A DNA stretch of 64,000 nucleotides from Congzhengia sp045635085 (GTDB lineage: Bacteria; Bacillota; Clostridia; UBA1381; UBA9506), in NCBI GenBank assembly GCA_045635085.1, contig JAZRBM010000013.1:310001-374000 (forward strand), read 5' to 3'. Of this stretch, positions 33,799 through 41,611 are shown piece by piece. A model generated the notes under the pieces. That model worked only from the letters and a program-made list of their open reading frames with translations, did no database searches and had not been told where the DNA came from. Both the position numbers and the translations under genes were made by a program. The stretch's first letter is position 1. Every line of letters begins with the position of its first letter.

Positions 33799-34864
33799 TG
33801 TTTTCCTCTTTTTCTATGTAATAAAGTCCTGATTTTATCGCACGGTTAAACTCTTCTTCGGTCAGATTTTCTTTATCCTCTAAAGCAAATTTTGCAAAGA
33901 GTCCCTTTAGCGAAAAATCTGCGCACATTTCCTCTAAATTCACGCAAGGTGTGGTGTTATCACGCACAACAACCGAAAATCCCGCTATATTTTCTTTTAT
34001 TATTTCAGTGTCTATCGACATGTTACATGCACCTGATAAATTAAATCTGTATATATGCTCATCACCCATGTGCTTTTCGTTTACTTTTTCTAATATGTCG
34101 TCATAGCTGGATGCCCCGCTTATATCCACGTCTTCATCTATATACATTCTCGTGCAAACAGGTACAAAAGAAGCATTCGTTATGTTACCCTTTGTAAGCT
34201 CTAAAGCATATACACCTTTTTCGCCTGTTTCGTCATTTCCTCTGCCCTCGGGGCAACCGCAATAGGCGTAAAAGGTTTGTTTTGCTCTTTTTATATCACT
34301 GTGCTTGTGGATATGTCCAAGCGCTAAATAATCCAGCCCGCTTGACTCAATATCTGATATTTTTATAGGATTGTAATCCGTTCCTGAAACATTTCCGTGC
34401 ATTAAGCAAATATTGATTTTGTCAGGATTCTTAACAGAAAAGTCTTTGAGCATTTCCCTGTCATCATTAGCAGTTTTAAAGGATATGCCGTAAACGTCAC
34501 ACTCATCAAGTTCGACACATTCTAACTGAGTACCAAATACGTGGACGTTTTCGCCAAAATCAAAAGTGGTATACGGGCTGTTCTCACTCATATAATCGTG
34601 ATTACCCGCAATAATAAACACCTTAACGTGAGGAATTTTCAAAAACTCATCCCTTAAAAAATTCAAGGTGGTTTTTAAAACTTTTTTTGCATCAAACAAA
34701 TCCCCTGATATCAAAAGAATATCGGCGCCATTTGCTAAAGATATGATTTTTTTGAATGTTTTTTTCATATCTTCACGTCTTATATTCAGTTTGTTTGTGT
34801 CTTTTATTCCAGACATTGCTGAATCTAGATGAATGTCTGCACAATGAATAATTTTTAAAGCCAT
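33788..34864 (-). CDS. SbcD/YhaO-like metallophosphoesterase (DNA exonuclease type)
   Basis: A 358-residue calcineurin-like phosphoesterase of the SbcD/Mre11 type, expected to be the nuclease partner of the overlapping SbcC/YhaN-like ATPase. All metal-binding blocks are present in order: CADIHLDS (D, H), ISGDLFDAKK (D), IAGNHDYMSE (N, H), CLMHGNVSG (H) and LGHIHKHSD (H, H). The C-terminal ~130 residues form a divergent capping region. Its ATG overlaps the stop of the upstream histidine kinase (TAATG), so it is translationally coupled to a signalling gene. Confidence 0.9.
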   Translation of the reverse strand: MALKIIHCADIHLDSAMSGIKDTNKLNIRREDMKKTFKKIISLANGADILLISGDLFDAKKVLKTTLNFLRDEFLKIPHVKVFIIAGNHDYMSENSPYTTFDFGENVHVFGTQLECVELDECDVYGISFKTANDDREMLKDFSVKNPDKINICLMHGNVSGTDYNPIKISDIESSGLDYLALGHIHKHSDIKRAKQTFYAYCGCPEGRGNDETGEKGVYALELTKGNITNASFVPVCTRMYIDEDVDISGASSYDDILEKVNEKHMGDEHIYRFNLSGACNMSIDTEIIKENIAGFSVVVRDNTTPCVNLEEMCADFSLKGLFAKFALEDKENLTEEEFNRAIKSGLYYIEKEENNEN

Positions 34865-36294
34865 TATTTTTCCTCTGTAATCTGTTTTTTATTGTCTGAA
34901 AGTCCGAGCGTAAAGCTAAATCGTGCAAATTCGCCTTGTGTACTTTCTGCCCACACACGCTGGTTATGAGCCTGCATTATACTCTTTACAATATATAGCC
35001 CAAGCCCTGCTCCGTTTTTATCAAGGCTCCTTGATTTATCTGTCTTGTAAAATCTGTCAAAAATATGTCTTAACTCCTCTTCTGCTATACCAAGACCTGA
35101 ATTTTGCACACTTACATAACATCTTCCGTCTTTTGTTCCTGCTTTGATATCTATAAAGCCTTTTTCATTTGTGAACTTAATTGCGTTATCTAAAAGGTTT
35201 GTCAGTACCCTTGCTATAGCATCTTTATCTGCATATACAAAAAGGTTTTCACTTTCAAATTCGACAGACAGTTGAATATCTTTATCGGTAATATTTTTTT
35301 CAAGCTTAATTACACTCAGCCTTACAAGCTCATTAATGTCAAAGTCCTGCATTTCTAAATTGAATTTACCTTGCTCGAGTCTGCTTATATCAAGCAAATC
35401 ATTTACAATGCGCGACAGTCTTCTGCTTTCATCCAAAACAACAGACAGATACCACTCGTGCTTTTCCTTTGGAATCGTTCCGTCTAAAATTCCTTCTACA
35501 AAACCTGTAATAGTTGTCATAGGAGTTCTCAAATCATGTGAAATATTGGCAATAAAACTGTTTCTTGTCGCCTCAAACACCTCTATTGAATCTGCCATTT
35601 CGTTGAATGTTTCACATAATTCTCCAAGCTCTTCTATCTCATCTATTTCCACTCGTTTTTTGAAGTTACCATTTGCTATAGACCTTGCTACATCGCTGAG
35701 TTTTAGAATAGGATTTGTTATTTTCTTTGCCAGAAAATAAACTAAAACAGCAACAAAAACAACTGCTACACATATACTCCAGAAGAAATATTTAAACACT
35801 TCTTCTCTTGTTTTTGTGATTTCAGGTATAGGAACGCTTACCAAAACAGCGCCGACAACCTTGCCTTCGTATGTAATAGGCTCTGACACAGCTAACATAC
35901 TTACAGCGGTTTCAGCGCTTATTTTACCGCGAAAGACCTCTCTTCTTCCCGAAAGTGCTCCGTTTATAAACTTTTCTTTTATTTTTCCCTGGTAGCCCTC
36001 AACACTGCTTATTACAGTATTTCCATCTTCATCAACAACAAAAATTTGTGTATTAGTTGCCGTTGCCATGCTGTCTATACTTAAGCGATAAGCATTAGCG
36101 CTTGCGCGAGAAGAGGCTAAAGTGACTGTTATGTGAGAAACTTCCCTTGCTACATCGCTAAGATTTCCCTCTTGTTTATAGGTAAAATACGTTCCCAAAA
36201 AGCCAAACGACATAATTCCCAACAAAAGAAAACTAACCAAAAATATAGCCATTACAAAGGTAAAAAGTTTCGTATATAAGCTTTTGCTTTTCAT
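34864..36294 (-). CDS. Sensor histidine kinase (PhoR/ResE type)
   Basis: Membrane sensor of 476 residues. Helix 1 at about 10-35, an extracytoplasmic sensor domain (36-165) with EPITYEGKVVGAVLVSVPI typical of a single Cache/PAS-like fold, helix 2 at about 168-190, HAMP (190-242), H-box with phospho-acceptor H253 (NISHDLRTPMTT), then the ATPase domain with N-box NLLDNAIKFT, and G boxes VQNSGLGIAEEE and GAGLGLYIVKS. AGGTGTAAAT precedes ATG 8 bases after the response-regulator gene. The signal is unknown. It is coupled downstream to the SbcD-like nuclease gene. Confidence 0.93.
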   Translation of the reverse strand: MKSKSLYTKLFTFVMAIFLVSFLLLGIMSFGFLGTYFTYKQEGNLSDVAREVSHITVTLASSRASANAYRLSIDSMATATNTQIFVVDEDGNTVISSVEGYQGKIKEKFINGALSGRREVFRGKISAETAVSMLAVSEPITYEGKVVGAVLVSVPIPEITKTREEVFKYFFWSICVAVVFVAVLVYFLAKKITNPILKLSDVARSIANGNFKKRVEIDEIEELGELCETFNEMADSIEVFEATRNSFIANISHDLRTPMTTITGFVEGILDGTIPKEKHEWYLSVVLDESRRLSRIVNDLLDISRLEQGKFNLEMQDFDINELVRLSVIKLEKNITDKDIQLSVEFESENLFVYADKDAIARVLTNLLDNAIKFTNEKGFIDIKAGTKDGRCYVSVQNSGLGIAEEELRHIFDRFYKTDKSRSLDKNGAGLGLYIVKSIMQAHNQRVWAESTQGEFARFSFTLGLSDNKKQITEEK

Positions 36295-36302
36295 ATTTAC
36301 AC

Positions 36303-36992
36303 CTATTTTACTTCAAATTTGTATCCAACGCCCCAAACTGTCTTTAATTGCCAGTTTACATTTTCCCCTGCAATTTCCAGCTTTTCGCGAAGTCTTTTTA
36401 CATGAACATCAACAGTTCTTGAATCTCCAAAATAATCAAATCCCCACACAGTTTCAAGTAATTGTTCTCTGGTGAATACTCTGTTTGGGTTTGTTGCCAG
36501 ATAGTATAAAAGTTCTAACTCCTTAGGTGGAATATCGATTGTCTCTCCATTGATTTTCAACTCATAGTTTGTGAGATTAATAACTATATTCGGGTAGATA
36601 ATTTCCTTATCTGCGTTATCTTTTGGCTCATAACGTCTTAAAACTGCTTTAATACGTGCCACAAGCTCCTTGTTTTCAAAAGGCTTGACCATGTAATCGT
36701 CAGCACCAAGCTCTAACCCCAATACCTTGTCAAACGTTTCTCCCTTAGCAGTCAGCATTATAACCGGTATACTGCTGACGCGTCTTATTTCTCTGCACAC
36801 CTGAAAACCATCCATTTTTGGCATCATAACATCCAGCACAACTACCGAAGGTGTGGCAGTACGAAAAACTTCCAGCGCCTCTTGTCCATCATTTGCAATC
36901 ACTACTTCAAAGCCTTCTTTTTCTAAGTAAAGCCTTATAATTTCACATATATTTTTATCATCATCTACAATTAATATTTTTTGATTGTTCAT
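36303..36992 (-). CDS. OmpR/PhoB-type response regulator
   Basis: A 229-residue DNA-binding response regulator, partner of the histidine kinase 8 bases downstream. Receiver domain with acidic triad D10-D11 (LIVDDDK), phospho-acceptor D54 (VVLDVMMPKMDG), T (MLTAKGE) and K (MVKPFENKEL). The C-terminal winged helix shows the OmpR type: IDIPPKELELLYYLATNPNRVF, TREQLLETVWGFDYFGDSRT and VDVHVKRLREKLE. Second gene after the methyltransferase gene, 16 bases away. Confidence 0.95.
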   Translation of the reverse strand: MNNQKILIVDDDKNICEIIRLYLEKEGFEVVIANDGQEALEVFRTATPSVVVLDVMMPKMDGFQVCREIRRVSSIPVIMLTAKGETFDKVLGLELGADDYMVKPFENKELVARIKAVLRRYEPKDNADKEIIYPNIVINLTNYELKINGETIDIPPKELELLYYLATNPNRVFTREQLLETVWGFDYFGDSRTVDVHVKRLREKLEIAGENVNWQLKTVWGVGYKFEVK

Positions 36993-37008
36993 AATAATAT
37001 CTCCCCCT

Positions 37009-37881
37009 TTAATTTTTGCACCATCTGCCCGATGCTCCGCAGGGCAAAATTATATCAGAATCACCAACAGGAATACCTATTTCTTCTGCAACTACCGTTC
37101 CGCCAAACTTTTTAATAAACTTTAATTTCAAAATATTGGCAAGTACCGTCGGCTGTAATCCCGTGGTGTATGAATTTATCAAGAAGAAAAGCGGATTATC
37201 TGACATAATCTTCATACATTTTTCAACTAATGGATAAAGCTCATCCTCTAGTTTCCAGATTTCACCATTAGGTCCTCGTCCATACGATGGCGGATCCATT
37301 ATTATACCATCATATGTGTTTCCCCGTCTTGATTCACGCTCAACAAATTTGATAACGTCGTCTACAATAAATCTTACAGGTTTGTCACGAAGTCCTGAGC
37401 ATTCTAAATTCTCCTTTGCCCACGCTACCATACCTTTAGATGAATCAACGTGCACAACAGAAGCCCCAGCGCCCGCAGCTGCTGCAGTTGCTCCGCCAGT
37501 GTAAGCAAAAAGATTCAAAACCTTAATCGGCCTTGATGCACTTTTAATGAGATTTGAAAACCACATCCAGTTCACTGCCTGCTCAGGAAACAATCCGGTG
37601 TGCTTAAATCCCATAGGTTTAACGTAAAAACTGAGGTCTAAAGGCTCAAACCTTATTTTCCACTTGTCAGGAATTTTCGTATGTATTTCCCATGAACCAC
37701 CACCTGTATTTTTTCTGTGGTAGTGTGCAGAAGCTGTTTTCCACATCCCGGGCTTTAGTTTTTCATCCCATATAACCTGCGGGTCAGGTCTTATCAGCCT
37801 ATAGCCTCCCCAATCTTCAAGCTTTTCGCCACCGGAAATATCTAAAACTTTATAATCTTTCCATTTATCGCAAATGAACAT
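37009..37881 (-). CDS. RlmI/RlmK-like class I SAM-dependent methyltransferase
   Basis: A 290-residue SAM-dependent methyltransferase of the 23S-rRNA type (RlmI-like catalytic domain without an N-terminal PUA domain). SAM motif I is VLNLFAYTGGATAAAAGAGA, then VHVDSSKGMVAWAKEN (motif II acidic residue), FIVDDVIKFVERE, and the catalytic IIMDPPSYGRGP. The N-terminal 110 residues contain FKHTGLFPEQAVNWMWF, as in DUF2431/RlmK-like proteins. RNA specificity cannot be told from sequence. GGAGG upstream of the ATG with a long spacer. First gene of a five-gene minus-strand operon with its own promoter. Confidence 0.87.
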   Translation of the reverse strand: MFICDKWKDYKVLDISGGEKLEDWGGYRLIRPDPQVIWDEKLKPGMWKTASAHYHRKNTGGGSWEIHTKIPDKWKIRFEPLDLSFYVKPMGFKHTGLFPEQAVNWMWFSNLIKSASRPIKVLNLFAYTGGATAAAAGAGASVVHVDSSKGMVAWAKENLECSGLRDKPVRFIVDDVIKFVERESRRGNTYDGIIMDPPSYGRGPNGEIWKLEDELYPLVEKCMKIMSDNPLFFLINSYTTGLQPTVLANILKLKFIKKFGGTVVAEEIGIPVGDSDIILPCGASGRWCKN

Positions 37882-37930
37882 AATTCATCTATCCTCCAAT
37901 TAGATATAAAAACTCTATTTTATACCGAAT

Positions 37931-37959
37931 ATTTTATCATTTTAACATGCTTTAGTCAA
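37931..37959 (-). promoter_or_regulatory. Sigma-A promoter of the methyltransferase-RR-HK-SbcDC operon
   Basis: On the minus strand TTGACT (37959-37954), 17 bases, TAAAAT (37936-37931), about 50 bases upstream of the start. Confidence 0.75.
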
Positions 37960-37978
37960 CGAATTTTTTATGCTCGTC

Positions 37979-38005
37979 ATAATAATTTTAAAAAGTTCAT
38001 AAAAT
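37979..38005 (+). promoter_or_regulatory. Candidate sigma-E promoter of yabP
   Basis: ATA (37979-37981) followed after 16 bases by CATAAAAT (37998-38005), close to the sigma-E -10 consensus CATACANT. Placement about 28 bases before the yabP start is right, and yabP is in the sigma-E regulon of B. subtilis. The -35 match is weak. Confidence 0.38.
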
Positions 38006-38032
38006 TATAAAAAACATCTTTGGAGGTACGAT

Positions 38033-38308
38033 ATGACAGGGGTTAATTTACCACATAACATTGTTTTAGAGAATAAAGAAAAGCTTTCTGTTTCCGGGGT
38101 AAGCGACGTAGATACTTTTGACGAAAACAAAATAGTGCTTTTTATTCCGGATGACACATTAATTATTGACGGAGATGAGCTGCACATTCAAAAATTTGAT
38201 ATATCTACAGGCGAGCTTATAATAGAGGGAGAAATCTACTCTCTTACGTATACAGGCTCCTCAGGCGGTAAAAATTCAAAAGGTTTTTTCAAAAAAATGC
38301 TAAAATAA
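38033..38308 (+). CDS. yabP: Sporulation protein YabP
   Basis: A 91-residue member of the YabP/YqfC family, needed for spore formation in the mother cell. Visible family signatures: PHNIVLENKEKLSVSGVSDV, then VLFIPDDTLIIDGDELHIQ and LIIEGEIYSLTY. Strong RBS GGAGG before ATG. It starts the conserved yabP-yabQ-divIC-yabR string, identical in order to B. subtilis. A candidate sigma-E promoter precedes it. Confidence 0.93.
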   Translation: MTGVNLPHNIVLENKEKLSVSGVSDVDTFDENKIVLFIPDDTLIIDGDELHIQKFDISTGELIIEGEIYSLTYTGSSGGKNSKGFFKKMLK

Positions 38309-38323
38309 GAAACGGAGATTATT

Positions 38324-38851
38324 ATGACAGCCTATATAAATGGTGAAATATTAATTTTTTTGTGGTCACTGCTGTCCGGCATGACCATAATGTTGTTATA
38401 TGATTTTTTCGCATCTTTTACCGCCAGTAAAAACCAGTCGATATTAGTGTGCAATATTTTTGACGGAATTTTCGTTATATGCGCTGTTTTTCTTATGATG
38501 TTTATACTTTTAAATGTTTCAAACGGTTACATAAGGTCGTTTGAATTTGTAGGCGTCGCAATAGGGGGGATTTTATATAAGATTTTATTAAGCAGACTCT
38601 TTAAACCCTTATTTTCTTGGATAATACACATATTTTTTGCAATTTTCATTTTTTTTTACAAAATACTATTGACACCAATTAGATTTATGTATAAAATTAT
38701 GCATAGTATTATGTGTATATTCTGTGGTTTGGTGTCACGGTGGGTATCCCCGCTTCGATATCAGCTAAGAACTTTAAAAATTTGTTTAAAAAAAGAGCTA
38801 CAAAACGGAGATTGCGATGGAAAATTCAGTAAAGGTTGTAAAAAAAGTTAA
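38324..38851 (+). CDS. yabQ: Spore cortex biosynthesis protein YabQ
   Basis: A 175-residue membrane protein of the YabQ family, needed for spore cortex formation. Three to four hydrophobic helices (about 5-28, 42-63, 70-92 and 96-120), with FLWSLLSGMTIMLLYDFF near the start as in YabQ homologues. The Lys/Arg-rich C-terminal tail is cytoplasmic. The last 35 bases overlap divIC in another frame, suggesting coupled translation. Confidence 0.9.
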   Translation: MTAYINGEILIFLWSLLSGMTIMLLYDFFASFTASKNQSILVCNIFDGIFVICAVFLMMFILLNVSNGYIRSFEFVGVAIGGILYKILLSRLFKPLFSWIIHIFFAIFIFFYKILLTPIRFMYKIMHSIMCIFCGLVSRWVSPLRYQLRTLKICLKKELQNGDCDGKFSKGCKKS

Positions 38852-39119
38852 TTTAAAACTTTTAGCAAAAAGACTTTTAGTTATCTTTTTGTTTATTTAT
38901 CTGCTCGTTTCTTTAATTTCACAGCAGTTTAATTTTGTCGCTTTAAAGAAAGCAAATATTGATGTAGATATTCAGATTGAAGAAGCTTTAAAAGAACAGG
39001 AAAACCTCAAAGCAGAGCTTGCTTCCATAGATTCAGAAGATTTTATAAGACGTACAATACGCGAAAGACTGGGATATACAAGACCAAACGAAAAGGTCTT
39101 TGTTGACGCTTCTAAATAA
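38817..39119 (+). CDS. divIC: Septum formation initiator DivIC/FtsB-like protein
   Basis: A 100-residue bitopic division protein: basic N-terminal tail, one membrane helix at about 19-37 (RLLVIFLFIYLLVSLISQQ), then a coiled coil (about 45-75) and a short C-terminal domain FIRRTIRERLGYTRPNEKVF, the DivIC/FtsB signature. It is expected to join FtsL and DivIB/FtsQ at the septum. Position after yabQ matches B. subtilis. RBS GGAG lies inside the end of yabQ. Confidence 0.92.
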   Translation: MENSVKVVKKVNLKLLAKRLLVIFLFIYLLVSLISQQFNFVALKKANIDVDIQIEEALKEQENLKAELASIDSEDFIRRTIRERLGYTRPNEKVFVDASK

Positions 39120-39150
39120 TACATTGTAATTTACAGGAGGAAAGGTTTTA

Positions 39151-39597
39151 ATGGAATTAGAACCAGGAAAAATTGTTGAATGCAAAGTAACCGGTATTAC
39201 TCAATTCGGTGCTTTTGTAGCTATGGAAGACGGAAAAACAGGGCTTATACATATTTCCGAGATAGCTTTAGAATATGTAAAAGATATTAAAAACCACGTC
39301 AAAGAAGGAGATACTCTAAAAGCCAAGGTTATTTCTATTGACAAAACGGGAAAAATCAGTCTGTCTGTCAAGCAAGCATTACTTGATGAACGAAATGCAG
39401 CAAAAAAAACAACCCCTAAAAAGCCTTTTCGTAAACCGGATGATTTTGACTGGTCTAAAAAGTCCGCGCAACCTTCAAGTTTTGAAGATATGCTCGCAAA
39501 GTTTAAGCAGGACAGCGATGAAAAGCTCCACGACGTCAAAAAGGCAATTGACTCTAAACGCGGTTCCGGATACAGACGTTCTCAAGGTTCATTTTAA
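39151..39597 (+). CDS. S1 RNA-binding domain protein (YabR type)
   Basis: A 148-residue protein with one S1 domain in residues 1-72: GKIVECKVTGITQFGAFVAM, GLIHISEIA and VKAKVISIDKTGKISLSVKQ pattern. The remaining half is basic, Lys/Ser-rich and probably disordered, with DDFDWSKKS and FEDMLAKFKQDSDEKL, matching YabR of B. subtilis at the same locus. RNA binding is expected; the target is unknown. Strong AGGAGG RBS. Confidence 0.92.
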   Translation: MELEPGKIVECKVTGITQFGAFVAMEDGKTGLIHISEIALEYVKDIKNHVKEGDTLKAKVISIDKTGKISLSVKQALLDERNAAKKTTPKKPFRKPDDFDWSKKSAQPSSFEDMLAKFKQDSDEKLHDVKKAIDSKRGSGYRRSQGSF

Positions 39598-39655
39598 TTA
39601 AAAGCATTACGGCAGCATCAGCTGCCGCTTATTTTTTAAATATAAGGAGATAATT

Positions 39656-40234
39656 ATGACAAAGGATGAAATAAAAAGCAAGTATTTAAATAACGAAACC
39701 ATTCTCTGGCAAGGTGGTGCACTCAATGTCCCACTTTTAAACAAGTCTGATATTTTACTAATTCCTTTTACTTTGATTTTTGGCGGTTTATTTATTATTT
39801 ACGCATTAATTAGCGCTCTTATGATGATTGCCGGAGAAAGCGCTCTGTTCTCTCTTGTAGGCATAACATTTCTTTTAATCGGATTATATATTTTGTTTTT
39901 CAGAATTTTTTACAGAAAAAAGCGTATCCAGCGCGAGATTTATTTCGTAACAGAAAACAGAGTGTTTGCATTTGACAGTATGCGCGATGAAGTGATTTTT
40001 GATATTTCGCTTAATGAAACAGAGCTTTATTTAGGTGACAAAAGCTTAATTCTTGGCAGCACAAATTCAATCGGAGATTTTGTTTATAATTTAGGACTTG
40101 ATATTTTCTTCAGAAAATTTATAAAAGCTACTCCCACTTTTAAATACATTGATGACATAAGCGGAGTTTACAAAATAATTATTGAAAACAAGAAAAAGGA
40201 AGTTGAAATAGAGGATGATTCAATTTTTATCTGA
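39656..40234 (+). CDS. Membrane protein with PH-like domain, function unknown
   Basis: A 192-residue protein. After a soluble start with ETILWQGGALN come two membrane helices (about 35-57 and 62-85, IPFTLIFGGLFIIYALISAL then FSLVGITFLLIGLYILFF), then a cytoplasmic beta-rich domain (REIYFVTENRVFAFDS) that resembles bacterial PH domains fused to two helices. I know of no assigned function. GGAG precedes ATG. Its last 20 bases overlap the start of rsmG, so translation of the two is likely coupled. Confidence 0.72.
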   Translation: MTKDEIKSKYLNNETILWQGGALNVPLLNKSDILLIPFTLIFGGLFIIYALISALMMIAGESALFSLVGITFLLIGLYILFFRIFYRKKRIQREIYFVTENRVFAFDSMRDEVIFDISLNETELYLGDKSLILGSTNSIGDFVYNLGLDIFFRKFIKATPTFKYIDDISGVYKIIIENKKKEVEIEDDSIFI

Positions 40235-40922
40235 AATATCAAAGGATGCAGGTTTCAATCTTAGCAAAGAACAATTAAATCAGTTTGACTTATACAGACA
40301 TCTCTTAGTAGAATGGAACAAAAAAATGAACCTCACTGCGATAACAGAGAAGTGCGAGGTTGCAACAAAGCATTTTATAGATAGCTTATACGGTCTTAAA
40401 TTCCTTTCAAATGCCAAAACCTTAATCGATGTAGGAACAGGTGCAGGTTTTCCTGGACTCCCTCTTAAAATAGCAAAGCCCGAGCTTTCTCTCACGTTAT
40501 TAGACTCTTTAAATAAAAGGTTAAACTTTTTGACAGAGGTTAAAAATAAGCTTTCCTTATCAGATGTCACCTGCATACATTCGCGCGCTGAAGATGGCGC
40601 TGCGCCCAAATCTTCTTTGCGCGAAAGTTTTGACGCAGTTACATCCCGTGCCGTTGCCAATATGTCGGTTTTAGCAGAATACTGTTTACCCTATGTAAAG
40701 TGCGGTGGTGTGTTCTTAGCTTATAAAGGCAGCGAAATCGAAGAAGAACTCAGCATAAGCTCTAACGCTATTGATATTTTAGGTGGCGAGATTTTGGAAG
40801 TATTTAAATACGAAATTCCAAAAACAGATATAACTCATTCAATAGTCGTTATTAAAAAAGTAAGACCCACACCCGATAAATATCCAAGGCTTCAAGGAAA
40901 AATACAAAAAAAATCACTATAA
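40215..40922 (+). CDS. rsmG: 16S rRNA (guanine527-N7)-methyltransferase RsmG
   Basis: A 235-residue RsmG (GidB) enzyme that methylates N7 of G527 in 16S rRNA; loss gives low-level streptomycin resistance. Clear marks: YRHLLVEWNKKMNLTAIT, SAM motif LIDVGTGAGFPGLPLKIAKP, LLDSLNKRLNFL, and FDAVTSRAVANMSVLAEY. RBS AGAGG before ATG within the upstream gene. In many Firmicutes rsmG lies near the origin with mnmG, but here it is alone. A strong terminator lies about 100 bases downstream. Confidence 0.95.
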   Translation: MIQFLSEISKDAGFNLSKEQLNQFDLYRHLLVEWNKKMNLTAITEKCEVATKHFIDSLYGLKFLSNAKTLIDVGTGAGFPGLPLKIAKPELSLTLLDSLNKRLNFLTEVKNKLSLSDVTCIHSRAEDGAAPKSSLRESFDAVTSRAVANMSVLAEYCLPYVKCGGVFLAYKGSEIEEELSISSNAIDILGGEILEVFKYEIPKTDITHSIVVIKKVRPTPDKYPRLQGKIQKKSL

Positions 40923-41148
40923 CAAGGTCAGTAGCAAAATGCTACAGGCCACACAAGGCAAAAAAGTGTAAGTTTAAGCCTTTAAATCATATTGCTTAAG
41001 CTAAAATGTTATAAAACTTAAAGAAGCAATTCGTCATTTGACGAATTGCTTCTTTTTTTATTGCCTTATGTTTTGAACAATCTTTGCCATCAACGTCGCA
41101 ATCGTTACTTTTTTCAATAGAATTTATACTAAAGGCAACAAAATATAC
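40923..41148. other. Intergenic stretch with hairpins upstream of the spoIIA control region
   Basis: No gene is evident. The first 130 bases hold a 9-bp stem-loop (GGTC-A-GTAGC paired with GCTAC-A-GGCC, 40925-40951), a weaker AAGGC/GCCTT pairing (about 40956-40982) and then the rsmG terminator. This could be an rsmG 3' leader or a small structured RNA, but I match it to no known family. Bases 41063-41148 are AT-rich, with no feature I can support. Confidence 0.4.
41021..41060 (+). terminator. Intrinsic terminator downstream of rsmG
   Basis: Fifteen-bp perfect stem (41021-41035 with 41040-41054), ATTT loop, followed by a run of seven T. Confidence 0.92.
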
Positions 41149-41177
41149 TTGTCGAAAAGTTGTCGTATTTTCGACAA
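41149..41177 (+). promoter_or_regulatory. Spo0A boxes upstream of spoIIA
   Basis: TTGTCGAA at 41149-41156 is a perfect 0A box; TTGTCGTA at 41160-41167 differs by one base; TTCGACAA at 41170-41177 is a perfect box in reverse. The outer two form an inverted repeat. Spo0A-P activates spoIIA in B. subtilis from the same position just upstream of a sigma-H promoter. Confidence 0.85.
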
Positions 41178-41195
41178 AAGGTTGTATATTTCATC

Positions 41196-41225
41196 AAAGG
41201 ATTGGGAATAATTGTTATCGTATAC
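41196..41225 (+). promoter_or_regulatory. Sigma-H-type promoter of the spoIIA operon
   Basis: AAAGGATTG (41196-41204) fits the sigma-H -35 consensus RNAGGAWWW but for the last base; after exactly 12 bases comes ATCGTATAC (41217-41225), with two mismatches to RNNGAATWW. The Spo0A boxes lie about 20 bases upstream and the RBS about 20 bases downstream. Confidence 0.7.
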
Positions 41226-41260
41226 AGTTTTGGCATAAAAAATACTAAGGAGGAATAGCT

Positions 41261-41611
41261 TTGGAAATCAAAGTTACTGTAAGAAAAAACATTTTGGTAG
41301 TCACACTTTTTGGCGAGCTTGACCACCACACAACAAAAGATGTTAAAAATCTGATTGAGGAAGTTATAAAAAACAGAAGTGTTAAAAATTTAATTTTTGA
41401 CCTTTCAAATCTCACTTTTATGGACAGTTCAGGAATCGGCATCATCGTAGGAAGATACAAACTGATAAGTTCATTAGGCGGAAGTGTTGCAATATCCGGA
41501 GCAAGAGGCAACGTAAACAAACTTCTTTATATGTCCGGCATAAACAAAATAATTAATATATACGATTCTACCAATAGCGCAATTTTAAGCATACAGGAGG
41601 AAATTTGCTGA
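41261..41611 (+). CDS. spoIIAA: Anti-sigma-F factor antagonist SpoIIAA
   Basis: A 116-residue STAS domain protein. When dephosphorylated by SpoIIE in the forespore it pulls SpoIIAB off sigma-F. The phosphorylation site is in LTFMDSSGIGIIVGRYK, with S57 matching Ser58 of B. subtilis. FDLSNLTFMD and GGSVAISGARGNV are further family marks. TTG start with AAGGAGGAATAGC. First gene of the sporulation operon, with Spo0A boxes and a sigma-H-type promoter upstream. Its stop overlaps the next start by one base. Confidence 0.97.
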   Translation: MEIKVTVRKNILVVTLFGELDHHTTKDVKNLIEEVIKNRSVKNLIFDLSNLTFMDSSGIGIIVGRYKLISSLGGSVAISGARGNVNKLLYMSGINKIINIYDSTNSAILSIQEEIC

